Program-made: the position numbers and the translations under genes | Source of the DNA: Beroe forskalii | Taxonomy: Eukaryota; Ctenophora; Nuda; Beroida; Beroidae | DNA: 64,000 nt | NCBI GenBank assembly: GCA_011033025.1 | Contig: WFMF01000019.1 | Location: 682,001-746,000, forward strand | Direction of reading: 5' to 3' | Shown here: positions 23,579 through 34,110 of the stretch, in pieces | Position numbering within the stretch: position 1 is the first letter of the stretch | Layout: each line of letters starts with the position of its first letter | The notes under the pieces: model-generated | The model's database searches: none | What the model was told of the DNA's origin: nothing | What the model saw: only the letters and a program-made list of their open reading frames with translations

Positions 23579-24590
23579 AATTGATGAGTAATTGATTTAT
23601 TCTCTTTTGACTCAATGGTACTGGTACAAATCTAAACTAGATGTGGTTCTTTGTATATAGTAGTGTTGTTAAGTTTAAAACTTAACAACACTACTAAAAA
23701 CAATCAAATTTGAGACCTGAAGATGTCGTAGAACGACGAAATTGATTGTCATTAAAGAACCACATCATTTAGATTTGTACCGGGGGGAGTGTCACTGTCC
23801 CAATTGTCTCTGTCCCAATTTACTTTTTTTTAGTTTGGGACTGGTTTTTGGGACAATTGGGGCAACTGGGACATTTGGGACAATTGGGACAAACAAAAAG
23901 TTGAAAAAGGCAGTCAATTATCATTTTTTACATTGATCCAAGTTTTTCTATCATTGAAATGAAAGTTATATTCCTATATACTATACTAAGTATGTATTTT
24001 GGTTGTGTTTGTTTGCAAAACAAAATCATTTGAGCCCCAGTAGTCTCTGTCACTTTTGTCCCAATTGTCCCATTTGTCCCAGTCTGCATTTGCATTTTTG
24101 AGTCCCATTTGGTCCATTTTCTCTGTCCCATTTGTCCCACTTGTCCCAATTGTCCCAGTCCGCATTCACTGGTTTGAGTCCCATTCATTCCATTTTCACT
24201 GTCCCATTTGTCCCAAATGTCCCATTTGTCTCAATTGTCCCATTTGTCCCAATTGTCCCTGTCCCAATCCACTTTTTCTAGACCAAATTTTGATTTATTT
24301 AGCTATTTAGCTATAGGGACCTTGTTGGTCATTGGTTTGATTGAACACTCTGGTTTGAAACTTTTTGTTTTTCCCTGCAAGTAGAGGGCGTGTGTCACAA
24401 GTTTGAGGTTTTTAATTCTATTTGTATATAAGTTTTAAGTTATTTTTTAATTTATTTGCATATAGTGACACATGTTATATATTAGAAGTAAATAAATAAA
24501 TCTTGAGTTTTGGACAATTGGGACAGTGACACCCCCCCCCTGTACTGGTACCATTGAGTCAAAGGAGAATAAATCAGTTACTTATCAATT
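23579..24590. mobile_element. Inverted-repeat element split by a second TIR element
   Basis: Outer arms 23579-23652 and 23754-23780 plus 24542-24590 form one continuous 75-bp inverted repeat if 23781-24541 is removed. The intruder, 23782-24540, has its own 27-bp terminal inverted repeats (GGGGGAGTGTCACTGTCCCA) and is bounded by TGTAC on both sides, a likely 5-bp target duplication. The loop of the outer element holds a 25-bp palindrome centred on AAGTTTAAAACTT and a Penelope-like 3' end (GACCTGAAGATGTCGTAGAA). Confidence 0.75.
23800..24275. repeat. TGTCCCAATTGTCCCA low-complexity blocks in both orientations
   Basis: The left block (23800-23895) contains GGGACAATTGGGACAAAC-type strings and the right block (24040-24275) the complementary TGTCCCAATTGTCCCATTTG strings. 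They make up most of the 759-bp inserted element. Gly/Thr/Gln-rich open frames here are repeat translations. Confidence 0.8.
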
Positions 24591-24651
24591 AACACTGAAA
24601 CAGCCCTTAAAAACCTAATGACTGTACAATAAAATCTTAAAAGCCTGAAGT

Positions 24652-24813
24652 AAAAAATCAATATGAATGCCATATATTTGAAACTTCTGAGAACTGCTGA
24701 AACTTGTGAGAACTTAACCTTGCTTTATTGGCCTGTTCAAATTTAGCAAAGTTAAGTTCTCAAAAGTTTCAGAAGTTCTCAGAGGTTTCAAATATGGCAT
24801 TCATATTGTTTTT
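24652..24813. repeat. Near-perfect hairpin, about 70-bp stem with 18-nt loop
   Basis: Arm 24652-24725 (AAAAAATCAATATGAATGCC through AACTTAACCTTGCT) pairs with 24744-24813 (AGCAAAGTTAAGTTCTCA through CATTCATATTGTTTTTT), with only a few mismatches and single-base gaps. There are no flanking tandem repeats. It could be a small MITE or the source of a dsRNA or miRNA-like precursor. The sequence alone does not decide. Confidence 0.8.
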
Positions 24814-24899
24814 TCCCAATCTTTCTGCCAAATTTGAGTTGATAAGCATGGTTAACTGGACTACTAAATCTCTCAACTTACATTCAACAGTTATAACCT

Positions 24900-25480
24900 T
24901 AAGAGCAGGGGTCTGGGAAAATTCATTTCCAATGGAAATTGGAAAGATTCATTCAATGGACTGTTTAGGCAACTGACTGACCATGGGCCAAGGGAAGTGA
25001 GGAGATTCCTTATTAATACAAGGAAGTGAGAAGATTTCTTACCATAGGGAAGTGGGAAGATTCATTGCCTCTGGGAAGTGAAAATATTCCTCACCATTGG
25101 GAAGTGGGAGGATTTCTTAGGTGCATGTAACATTCGTCAGTCAATCGAATGGAATTGGTCAATCGATCAACTTCATTTGATTGACTGATGTGTTTTTAAT
25201 AGAAAATCTTTAAGCTAGTAGGGAAACAACTAAATATTGCTCATTTAAACACGATTCAAGTCAACAGGGAGCATTAAAACACATCATTCGTTCAAATGGA
25301 GTTGATCAATTGACCAATTCCATTCGATCAACCAAAAAACGTTACGGGCGCCTAACGACTGGGAAGTGGAATGATTTCTTACTTACTTACTTCTACCATC
25401 AAGTTGTAAGATTTCTTGCCACTGGGAGGAGAAAAGATTCCTGGAAGTGGAAAGATTCCTTACAACTGGGGAAAGAAGAT
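24900..25480. repeat. GGGAAGTGGGAAGATT minisatellite, interrupted
   Basis: Reverse-orientation relatives of the 14700-15150 array (GGAAGTGAGAAGATTTCTTA, CCATAGGGAAGTGGGAAGAT). They are split at about 25130-25345 by an inverted-repeat element. Confidence 0.8.
25125..25345. mobile_element. Hairpin MITE, about 58-bp arms, inside a minisatellite
   Basis: Arm 25141-25198 (GAATGGAATTGGTCAATCGA, then TTGACTGATGTGTTTTTA) is the inverted copy of 25275-25331 (TAAAACACATCATTCGTTCA to CAATTCCATTCGATCAA). GTAAC / GTTAC at 25127 and 25340 may extend the ends. No target duplication was identified. Confidence 0.7.
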
Positions 25481-25930
25481 TCCTTACAGTATACCTGTAG
25501 AATAATTTGGCTGCAGAAGTAGAAATTGGAGTAAAAAGTGGCTGGTTTCAGCTTGCAGTTTATAAGCCAGTTGGTTTTGATAGTTTCTGATGCTGATAAC
25601 CGAAATTTTGAACACAATTAGTCATTCTGCTGCTGGAAGAAGCAATGAAGCTTTTAGATAAACAGGGTCATTTTTTAAAATTTATTTTCATCATTCAAAT
25701 TCTGTTCATTGAAATCATTTGCACTTGAGTTAAACACAATGAAATGTTGCAGCTGCTTTGCCTTCATGGCTCAGAATATGGTGGCTGTTTTTGGAATGGA
25801 CTGGGAATGCTGGACTTTTTAGAAAATGTAGCAGCTGGTTTAGGAATGTGTAGGTTGAGCTATTCAGCTGCCAATTATCCATGATAGTTCATGTCAATAT
25901 GTAAGGTGCAAACATCCAAACAAAAAGAAT
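25481..25930. other. No gene recognised
   Basis: AT-rich spacer between the minisatellite and the 3' tail of the minus-strand LINE. Confidence 0.5.
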
Positions 25931-28900
25931 TAATTAATTAATTAATCTGCTTAGTTATACCCACGGTATAACCTGCTCCTTATTGTGAGCCCAATGAACA
26001 ATATATTTAAAAACTATTATCATGCTATAGCACACCATGCTATTCAAATCCATTAATAAATTAAAATAAATTTAAAAGGTATGAAATGTTAAAAAACTTT
26101 AAATTGGCGTTATTAAACCCCATTGTCAAAACATTATAAAGTTTAAAAAGTAGAACAAAATATACATAAACACTAAACAGTAGTGTACCTATTTCATGGA
26201 ATAAAAATCATAAAACAATTAAATTGATTAGTCATTGTTCACCAAAACCAGGTAATCATCGTTGAAAGCTGATTCCTTACAGATCAACAGAACAAGGTCC
26301 AGGAAAAGTTTCTTGATAAACAGATCATCAGTAAACATTACTTCAAGATGAAAGTTAACTTCTAGGTCTTGTAGATGAAGCATTTGATCTCTGAGTGCTT
26401 TGACTTCAGTACTATATTGTTGACATTCAAAAAGTTTGTGGAATACTGAATCAGGCATGTTGCAACACTCCAGGCATAATGGGACAAAAGAGCTCTTGTC
26501 ATATTTTAAAACAGAATGAACAAAATTTTGGAAACGAAGACATCTTCCATGTAAAAAGTCCATTAAGACACTGCTCTGATATCTGGAATAAGATCTTAAA
26601 ACAATTGGAAAATCCATGATATTTTGAGTTCTTACAAACATCTCTAGTTCATCATGAGTATGCAGTGGCTCCAGATTATATGGATCATGATTGATGAGTC
26701 CATTAATTTCTTCTTTCAATAAACAATCCCATTGAAAACATTGGTAACGCTTCATTAACTGATCATCATAGAAGAAATTATGTATTGGTAGCTGTGTGAA
26801 GAGCATACCTCTAATAGATGACTGACTTGCTGAGTTAACAGACTGATTATTGAGGTTCAACTTCCATGTGAGGAACAGTTTCGTAGCATGGATCTGAGGG
26901 AAAAATTCATGACTGGGTGTCTCTTCAATTTGCATTATCATTGAGGTCAGTGAATCTTGCTGAGTGAGAGCCTTGAGAACAAATTTGATAGTGATTATTT
27001 TCAAAATAACTGATATTGGTGGGAGACCTATGAGAGCACCACCAAGTTGTTTTGGTGGATGGAACTGAGCTCCAAGAATCTTTAGCGTAGCTCTAGCAAA
27101 GAGGTCTTTGAATGTATCTTTCCTTTTGTGCAACCAAACTGGTGCTACATACATGAGCTTGGTAAGGACTACTGTCTTGAAGAGCAGTGCTAATGTGGCT
27201 GTATTGAGTCCCTGTTTCCTAGAGGTGTTGCCAGTCACTCGGTACCAGGCATGCCAACAACTTCTTAATGTTAAGTTTGCATGATCCTCGAAGTTTAAGC
27301 TTTCATCAATAGTTATACCTAGAACTTTACTCTTTGGTACATAGCAAAGCTTCCTATCACCAATAAATATTGGAGGAGCATGAGATAAGTCTAGTGAGCG
27401 GTTCTTTGGTCGTATGATCACAATTTCAGTCTTCCCTTCATCACAATTTATGACTAACCTCCAAAGTCTACACCAGTTGTGAATATAATCACATACCTTC
27501 TGCATTAAAGATGCACACTCAGCAGCACTGTATCCAATGACTGAAACACTACCATCATCGGCATATTTGTAGCTCTCAGTAAATTCTGATAATCCAAGAG
27601 GGAGGTTTTTTGAACATAGAAGGTCAGCAATATAGATTATAAAGAGAAGTGGCGACAGAACTGCTCCTTGAGGTAGTCCTATTAAACCACACTTACGGTT
27701 TGGTCCCAGGTAGCCATTTACCTTTAGTTTCACTGATCTTTTTGACAGAAAGGTGTGGATCAGTCGGAGGACTTTACCCTTAACACCATAACGAAAAAGT
27801 TTGATGATGAGACAAGGGATAGGAACACTATCAAAAGCTTTCTCAAAGTCAATGAGGAGTAAAAAAGCAGTTAACTTGCGTCTTTTAGCTTCATGGAGGG
27901 ATGATAACATTTTGAATAAGTACCGTGATGTACTTTTACCAGGAAGAAACCCTTCTTGTGCATCATCTATAATGTTATTCAAATTGCAATGGTTCTTGAT
28001 ACGAGACTCTATGATTCGTTCCAAAAGCTTCCCAATGTAAGGACTGATTGTAATTGGACGGTATGAGCCAGCATTCAGATATGACTTTTTATCTGATTTT
28101 TTGATGAAGGTAATATGAGAGGTTGTCCAGGGCCAGACACCAGATTTAAGACAGCAGTTGAAGAGTAACACAAGAAAGTTGCAAGAGCCAAGGCTGAGGC
28201 TCTTGAGCATTTTCGGATGAAAATCATCTCCATCTTTGGACTTACCAGTTGTTTTTTGAGCTTTTATTGCAGCAGTTACTTCACTAAGTGTTATATCGCT
28301 GTTAAAATCATCAGTGTCTCCATGATCATCTTCATCAACCCCAAAATCTTCAGCTATGATGTTCTTCAGTTGATTTTGGATATCTTCATAATGTGTTTCA
28401 TCAAACTGTTCGTTTTTCAGATGTTTACCAGTGAGAAATGTATCAAAAAGCAGCTTTTCTTTGTCATTGTTATTAGAAAGTATCTTAGTTTGATTGTGAG
28501 GGTTATCATCACAGAGCAAATTTCCAATGAAATTTTCATCACTAGATAGGAAAAGGCGTCTATACTGTTTCCAAAATAATATACTTTCTTTAGTGTTCAG
28601 CTTCTCGAGTTTTCTATGGATCCAATCATTTTTTTCCTTTATAATTGCTTTTTTGAAATCATCCTTTGACTTTTCAAATGCCATTTTGTTGGGAATTGTT
28701 GACTTAAACTTGTATAAGTCTTGACATTCTCTGAGCTTATTGGAAAGATGTGAAAGATGGTCACTCCAATATGGTTTAGAGTGGTGACACATTTTTTTTG
28801 AAGGGATGAACAAGTTAGAAGCCTCATTAACAGCATTTATTAAGACTTCATAAAGTTCTGTAGGCTTTTGATTAGAGTTATGTTGTCGATAGTTGTCAAG

Positions 28901-29530
28901 GAATTTAGTTAGGATTTCATCAATATGCAAAGACCAGTTAGACCAGTCTGCACATTCATAATTGAATACCTTTTGAACATGTTCATAAGTCTTTGATGAT
29001 GGATTTTGTTGGGGGTATACAAGATGTTGCATAACTGGTAGGTGTCCTCTTATTGGAGCTCCAGTGAAGAGTTCATGTACATCAGTGTCATCAATCCAGG
29101 AGTCTCCAAGCAACTTGACAGCACTTCCATATGAGACACACAAATCAATAACACTTCCACCAACTGTTCCATCAGAATTCTTCATTACAAAAGTATTTGA
29201 AGGAGGTGCTGAAATAACACAGTTATTTTTGTTGGAAAAATCAAGCAAAACCTTTCCCCTTGGATTTTGAATTCTATCTCCCCACTGCTGACTACGAGCA
29301 TTAAAGTCACCAAACACTGCTAATCCACTTATGTTCATTTTTTGACAAAATTTCCAAGCTTTTTTAACATTATCCAGCAGCCTAGAGAGACCATCTGTTG
29401 TGGATTTATCAGGTGTACAATAAGCAGATCCCACAATAAGTGTTTGGTTTGAAATATTCAAGAGAGAATAAACAATACCCACTCCATCTTCTTCCAACAA
29501 AATAAAATAAAATAAACAATTTTGATATTA
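25931..29530 (-). mobile_element. 5'-truncated non-LTR retrotransposon (R1/Jockey-group type)
   Basis: Read on the minus strand it has a truncated ORF2, about 300 bp of 3' UTR, and a short (TTAA)n-like tail at 25931-25948. No ORF1 and no N-terminal half of the endonuclease are found upstream (29531-30150). 5' truncation is the usual outcome of target-primed reverse transcription. The long undamaged frame implies a recent insertion. Confidence 0.8.
26228..29500 (-). CDS. LINE ORF2 protein: partial endonuclease and intact reverse transcriptase
   Basis: 1090 codons without a stop; the upstream in-frame stop is near 29530 and no ATG opens the frame (29500 is TTG). Residues 64-70 GDFNARS and 115-120 GSVIDL are APE-endonuclease motifs. 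The N-terminal catalytic Asn and Glu motifs are missing, and the usual final SDH is RGHLPV (151-156). Reverse transcriptase: YRPITISPYIGKLLERII (480-497), FEKAFDSVP (552-560), GLPQGAVLSPLLF (608-620), KYADDGS (645-651). A Cys/His motif near the C-terminus (CLECCNMPDSVFHKLFEC) resembles the gag-like knuckle of R1/I/Jockey ORF2 proteins. Reverse transcriptase may be active; autonomous mobility is unlikely. Confidence 0.9.
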   Translation of the reverse strand: MLEEDGVGIVYSLLNISNQTLIVGSAYCTPDKSTTDGLSRLLDNVKKAWKFCQKMNISGLAVFGDFNARSQQWGDRIQNPRGKVLLDFSNKNNCVISAPPSNTFVMKNSDGTVGGSVIDLCVSYGSAVKLLGDSWIDDTDVHELFTGAPIRGHLPVMQHLVYPQQNPSSKTYEHVQKVFNYECADWSNWSLHIDEILTKFLDNYRQHNSNQKPTELYEVLINAVNEASNLFIPSKKMCHHSKPYWSDHLSHLSNKLRECQDLYKFKSTIPNKMAFEKSKDDFKKAIIKEKNDWIHRKLEKLNTKESILFWKQYRRLFLSSDENFIGNLLCDDNPHNQTKILSNNNDKEKLLFDTFLTGKHLKNEQFDETHYEDIQNQLKNIIAEDFGVDEDDHGDTDDFNSDITLSEVTAAIKAQKTTGKSKDGDDFHPKMLKSLSLGSCNFLVLLFNCCLKSGVWPWTTSHITFIKKSDKKSYLNAGSYRPITISPYIGKLLERIIESRIKNHCNLNNIIDDAQEGFLPGKSTSRYLFKMLSSLHEAKRRKLTAFLLLIDFEKAFDSVPIPCLIIKLFRYGVKGKVLRLIHTFLSKRSVKLKVNGYLGPNRKCGLIGLPQGAVLSPLLFIIYIADLLCSKNLPLGLSEFTESYKYADDGSVSVIGYSAAECASLMQKVCDYIHNWCRLWRLVINCDEGKTEIVIIRPKNRSLDLSHAPPIFIGDRKLCYVPKSKVLGITIDESLNFEDHANLTLRSCWHAWYRVTGNTSRKQGLNTATLALLFKTVVLTKLMYVAPVWLHKRKDTFKDLFARATLKILGAQFHPPKQLGGALIGLPPISVILKIITIKFVLKALTQQDSLTSMIMQIEETPSHEFFPQIHATKLFLTWKLNLNNQSVNSASQSSIRGMLFTQLPIHNFFYDDQLMKRYQCFQWDCLLKEEINGLINHDPYNLEPLHTHDELEMFVRTQNIMDFPIVLRSYSRYQSSVLMDFLHGRCLRFQNFVHSVLKYDKSSFVPLCLECCNMPDSVFHKLFECQQYSTEVKALRDQMLHLQDLEVNFHLEVMFTDDLFIKKLFLDLVLLICKESAFNDDYLVLVNND

Positions 29531-30398
29531 CATCAACAAATTTCACACAACTGTTTCTATGATTCACTAGGCATTAAACTGGATCTTCCAGACCACATTA
29601 AGTATAGAAAATTAACATTAGGAAAAAAAAGGCAAGCCTACAGCTAACAAAAGTACCAGATTCATTATGGAACTCACAAACTTATGAAATTATAAAAAGT
29701 TAAAAAGCTTTACTGTACCATGAGCATGCATAAAAATAATTAATTGAGAATTAATAAATTAAATTATTCAGATAAATTAAGGAGCAGTCAGAGATTAATA
29801 GTACTGTTATGAAATTAAAAATGAAATTAAAAGTGTGCCTTATATACAAAAATTAAAATATTGATTGTAGTAACTTCTTGATTAGACCTTACTAATACCG
29901 TAAGTTGAAATACTTCTTCTTTGCAATGAATGGATGTTCTCTTAAAAAATCAACCTGTCTAGATCTACTCATTAAATAACCAGTAACATAAATACCAATA
30001 ACATAAATACTATATAACTAAACAATAATAATATAAAAACACAGTGAAATATCTTCAACAGCAAAATTTGAGAGTATAAAGGGCAATTGTCCTCAATCAA
30101 TTAATAATCAGTTTTAGGTATGAGATGTAGATTGTAGATCAAGTGTGTCCATTTATGATGTTTCCCCCTGGGTTTGCCTCTAAAGCCCCGGAGTGAAATG
30201 ACTTGGCGACTTGCTAAATACGTATACGTATATCCCTGTTATTTGCTAAACACGTATATCCCTGTCTGCGTTGCGCGGCGCGCTTCCTCAGAACAGGGTA
30301 GCGCGGCGCGCGTACGAACACCTATGCGGGCTTAGGAACCAGGGTCCTGGTGAGGGCAACTATGCGGGCACGGCTTTAATTACCAGGCGTTGTAGTTG
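29531..30398. other. AT-rich spacer, then a GC-rich segment
   Basis: 29531-30230 has no recognisable gene. 30255-30330 holds two copies of GCGCGGCGCGC, and 30330-30400 small inverted repeats (ACCAGGGTCCTGGT; GGCAACTATG / GTAGTTGCC). The GC-rich part may belong to the end of the adjoining foldback element. Confidence 0.5.
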
Positions 30399-30470
30399 CC
30401 TGACCCCCTCGTGCGCGCGAAGCGTGCGCGCCCCGACTTGGGTATCTCTCCCATATAAACGGCTCTGAGT

Positions 30471-31262
30471 GTAGAGGCTCCCACTGAATCATGAATTTTT
30501 GATATACGAAGCTCATCTGATAGAGGAGATCGTGCTGATTCCGACAAGCTAAGTCTTTTCGCTGTAGTTCATTCCTAGCATGAGATATTTTGATTTGAAA
30601 ATGAACCCACGTGACACCTCTCCTCCCATGAATTGGTCACGTGACACTACCTCACCTGACACCCACGTGACGACACTCATTCAATTAATTCGTTACTCCG
30701 CGCACGCCCGCTAATTAGATACTCGCGCCTGATCCAATTTGTATTCACTTCCCACCGAGCTGTTATGCGGATATTCAATCGAATTACATGCCTGTCCCAC
30801 ATTCACTTCTGCAGAGTGAGCATAACTGCATAAGGCTAATTAGATTGTTTGTTTAATATCAGTACGACATCAGTGTGTTGGGGTATCCGTATGGTAATGC
30901 AATGAAAGGGTCTAATTGCATCACTAATGTTCCCCTATATATCTGTGTGTGCGATGATGTAATATCGAATATGTACATGTAGGTAAATAAGCGAATGAGA
31001 TGTCACGTCATTATCATAGCGTAAAGTGTAACGTTGATGAGTGAAAACCGTCTTAGTTTCGTGTGTGACTATTAAGCTGTGATGTTATACACGCACACAC
31101 AATCATTGTACCATCCCGCAAGCTTCTCGACCTAGAAAATAGCTGGTAGTTCGGTTGGAAAAACGAGATACGAAATTTCTAAAATAATTCTTCAAAACAT
31201 GCTCCATAATAGCATAATATTACTATATTAATATCAATCTCTTAATCATAATTTACTTTAAC
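30471..31262. repeat. Left arm of foldback element 2
   Basis: Inverted copy of 33172-33967. It runs from GTAGAGGCTCCCACTGAATC to TAATTTACTTTAACCCGACC at the array border. Differences between arms are few (for example GCACGCCCGC against GCCCACGCCCGC). Confidence 0.95.
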
Positions 31263-31455
31263 CCGACCCGACCCAACGATTCGACTCAACGACTCAACTC
31301 AACGACTCGACTCGACGACTCGACTCAACGACTCGACTCGACTCAACGACTCGACTCGACTCAACGACTCGACTCAACGACTCGACTCAACGACTCGACT
31401 CAACGACTCGACTCAACGACCCGACTCAACAACTCAACTCAACGACTCAATGATT
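31262..31455. repeat. 13-bp satellite array, left (CGACTCAACGACT orientation)
   Basis: About 190 bp of CGACTCAACGACTCGACTCA units with CCCGACC variants at the outer edge. It is seven-fold shorter than its mirror array. Confidence 0.93.
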
Positions 31456-31825
31456 CACTATCATGACTAAAATATGACTTATTACACCCAATTAGCCATT
31501 AGGTACTCCGAAAGGTCATAAAAAAGTAATTGCTAATTGGTTATAAATTGTTACCATCTAGACAAGGACTGAATGTCTCCTTTTGTTTCCAGTTCATGCC
31601 ATCAATACGCTAACTAAGAGAGTACTTAATACCTACGTATCACATCCTCGTATCCTGTTATGTAAAGCTAATTACCCATTCTCCAATTCCAATGACAAAG
31701 GAAGAGCTTCCCTTTAGCGTTTGCGTGGAAAGGCGAACCACTGCGTAAACAAAGTAGGAGGTATCTGCAACAGGGTTACCTATAGCCTGTGTGAATTGAA
31801 CATGGTTCCTACTATCATGGAGGCG

Positions 31826-33171
31826 GCGATTTGAGTCGAGTCGTTGAATCGAGTCGTTGAGCCGAGTCGTTGAGTCGAGTCGTTGAATCGAATCGTTGAG
31901 TCGAGTCGTTGCGTCGAGTCGTTGAGTCGAGTCGTTGAGTCGAGTCGTTGAGTCGAGTCGTTGAGTCGAGTCGTTGAGTCGAGTCGTTGAGTCGAGTCGT
32001 TGAGTCGAGTCGTTGAGTCGAGTTGTTGAGTCGAGTCGTTGAGTCGAGTCGTCGAGTCGAGTCGTTGAGTCGAGTCGTTGAGTCGAGTCGTTGAGTCGAG
32101 TCGTTGAGTCGAGTCGTTGAGTCGAGTCGTTGAGTCGAGTCGTTGAGTCGAGTCGTTGAGTCGAGTCGTTGAGTCGAGTCGTTGAGTCGAGTCGTTGAGT
32201 CGAGTCGTTGAGTCGAGTCGTTGAGTCGAGTCGTTGAGTCGAGTTGTTGAGTCGAGTCGTTGAGTCGAGTCGTCGAGTCGAGTCGTTGAGTCGTCAAGTC
32301 GAGTCGTTGAGTCGAGTCGTTGAGTCGCGTCGTTGAGTCGGGTCGTCGAGTCGAGTCGAGTCGTCGAGTCGTCGAGTCGAGTCGTCGAGTCGAGTCGTCG
32401 AGTCGTCGAGTCGAGTCGTCGAGTCGTCGAGTCGAGTCGTCGAGTCGTCGAGTCGTCAAGTCGAGTCGTTGAGTCGAGTCGAGTCGTTGAGTCGAGTCGT
32501 TGAGTCGAGTCGTTGAGTCGAGTCGTTGAGTCGAGTCGTCGAGTCGAGTCGTTGAGTCGAGACGTTGAGTCGAGTCGCTGAGTCGAGTCGTTGAGTTGAG
32601 TCGTTGAGTCGCGTCGTTGAGTCGCGTCGTTGAGTCGGGTCGTTGAGTCGAGTCGTTGAGTCGAGTCGTTGAGTCGATCTCGTTGAGTCGAGTCGTTGAG
32701 TCGAGTCGTTGAGTCGAGTCGTTGAGTCGAGTCGAGTCGTCGAGTCGTCAAGTCGAGTCGTTGAGTCGAGTCGAGTCGTTGAGTCGAGTCGTTGAGTCGA
32801 GTCGTTGAGTCGAGTCGTTGAGTCGAGTCGTTGAGTCGAGACGTTGAGACGATTCGCTGAGTCGAGTCGTTGAGTCGGGTCGTTGAGTCGGGCCGTTGAG
32901 TCGAGTTGTTGAGTCGAGTCGTTGAGTCGAGTCGTTGAGTCGAGTCGTTGAGTCGAGTCGTCGAGTCGAGTCGTTGAGTCGAGTCGTCGGGTCGAGTCGT
33001 CGAGTCGAGTCGTCGAGTCGAGTCGTTGAGTCGAGTCGTTGAGTCGAGTCGTTGAGTTGAGTTGTTGAGTCGGGTCGTTGAGTCGGGTCGTTGAGTCGGG
33101 TCGTTGAGTCGAGTCGTTGAGTTGAGTCGTTGAGTCGTTGAGTCGAGTCGTTGGGTCGGGTCGGGTCGGGT
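31826..33171. repeat. 13-bp satellite array, right (GAGTCGAGTCGTT)n
   Basis: About 1345 bp, roughly 100 units. Variants include TCGTCGAGTC blocks near 32340-32460 and 32950-33020, and GGGTCG units at the outer edge. Because 13 is not a multiple of three and the minus-strand unit has no stop, all three minus-strand frames stay open and encode the same 13-residue motif (for example TTRLNDSTQRLDS). The 323- and 214-residue frames here are therefore not evidence of a gene. Confidence 0.95.
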
Positions 33172-33967
33172 TAGAGTAAATTATGATTAAGAGATTGATA
33201 TTAATATAGTAATATTATGCTATTATGGAGCATGTTTTGAATAATTATTTTAGAAATTTCGTATCTCGTTTTTCCAACCGAACTTATACCAGCTATTTTC
33301 TAGGTCGAGAAGCTTGCGGGATGGTACAATGATTGTGTGTGCGTATAACATCACAGCTTAATTGTCACACACGAAACTAAGAGTAAGACGGTTTTCACTC
33401 ATCGACGTTACACTTTACGCTATGATAATGACGTGACATCTCATTCGCTTATTTACCTACATGTACATATTCGATATTACATCATCGCACACACAGATAT
33501 ATAGGGAACATTAGTGATGCAATTAGACCCTTTCATTGCATTACTATACGGATACCCCAACACACTGATGTCGTACTGATATTAAACAAACAATCTAATT
33601 TGCCTTATGCAGTTATGCTCACTCTGCAGAAGTGAATGTGGGACAGGCATGTAATTCGATTGAATATCCGCATAACAGCTCGGTGGGAAGTGAATACAAA
33701 TTGGATCAGGCGCGAGTATCTAATTAGCGGGCGTGGGCGGAGTAACGAATTAATTGAATGAGTGTCGTCACGTGGGTGTCAGGTGAGGTAGTGTCACGTG
33801 ACCAATTCATGGGAGGAGAGGTGTCACGTGGGTTCATTTTCAAATCAAAATATCTCATGCTAGGAATGAACTACAGCGAAAAGACTTAGCTTGTCGGAAT
33901 CAGCACGATCTCCTCTATCAGATGAGCTTCGTATATCAAAAATTCATGATTCAGTGGGAGCCTCTAC
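33172..33967. repeat. Right arm of foldback element 2
   Basis: Inverted copy of 30471-31262. Outside it the two ends diverge: the right side has an extra roughly 175 bp containing telomere-like repeats before the shared terminal GC-rich hairpin. Confidence 0.95.
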
Positions 33968-34009
33968 TCTGAGTGACGTCACAGATCTAAACGTCAATTT
34001 TTCTGTATC

Positions 34010-34110
34010 CTAAACCTAACCATTGCCCTAACCAAAACCCTAACCTTAATCCTAACCTAGTAACCTTGAACCTAACAAATCCTGACCCTAATCAGAACCC
34101 TAACCCTAAT
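34010..34110. repeat. Degenerate interstitial telomeric repeats, (CCCTAA)n
   Basis: About 15 CCCTAA-like hexamers with substitutions and gaps (ACCCTAACC, CCTAACC, ACCCTAACCCTAAT). They are bracketed by a direct repeat CTGAGTGACGTCA at 33969-33981 and 34145-34157. The left arm of the element lacks this segment. Confidence 0.85.

Noticed and set aside
31780..32751. 323-codon Arg/Asp/Ser/Thr repeat protein
   Set aside because: Produced by the stop-free 13-bp satellite in any frame; no domain and no flanking gene structure.
34010..34110. A true chromosome end at the telomeric repeats
   Set aside because: Repeats are degenerate, only about 100 bp, internal, and flanked on both sides by complex sequence.
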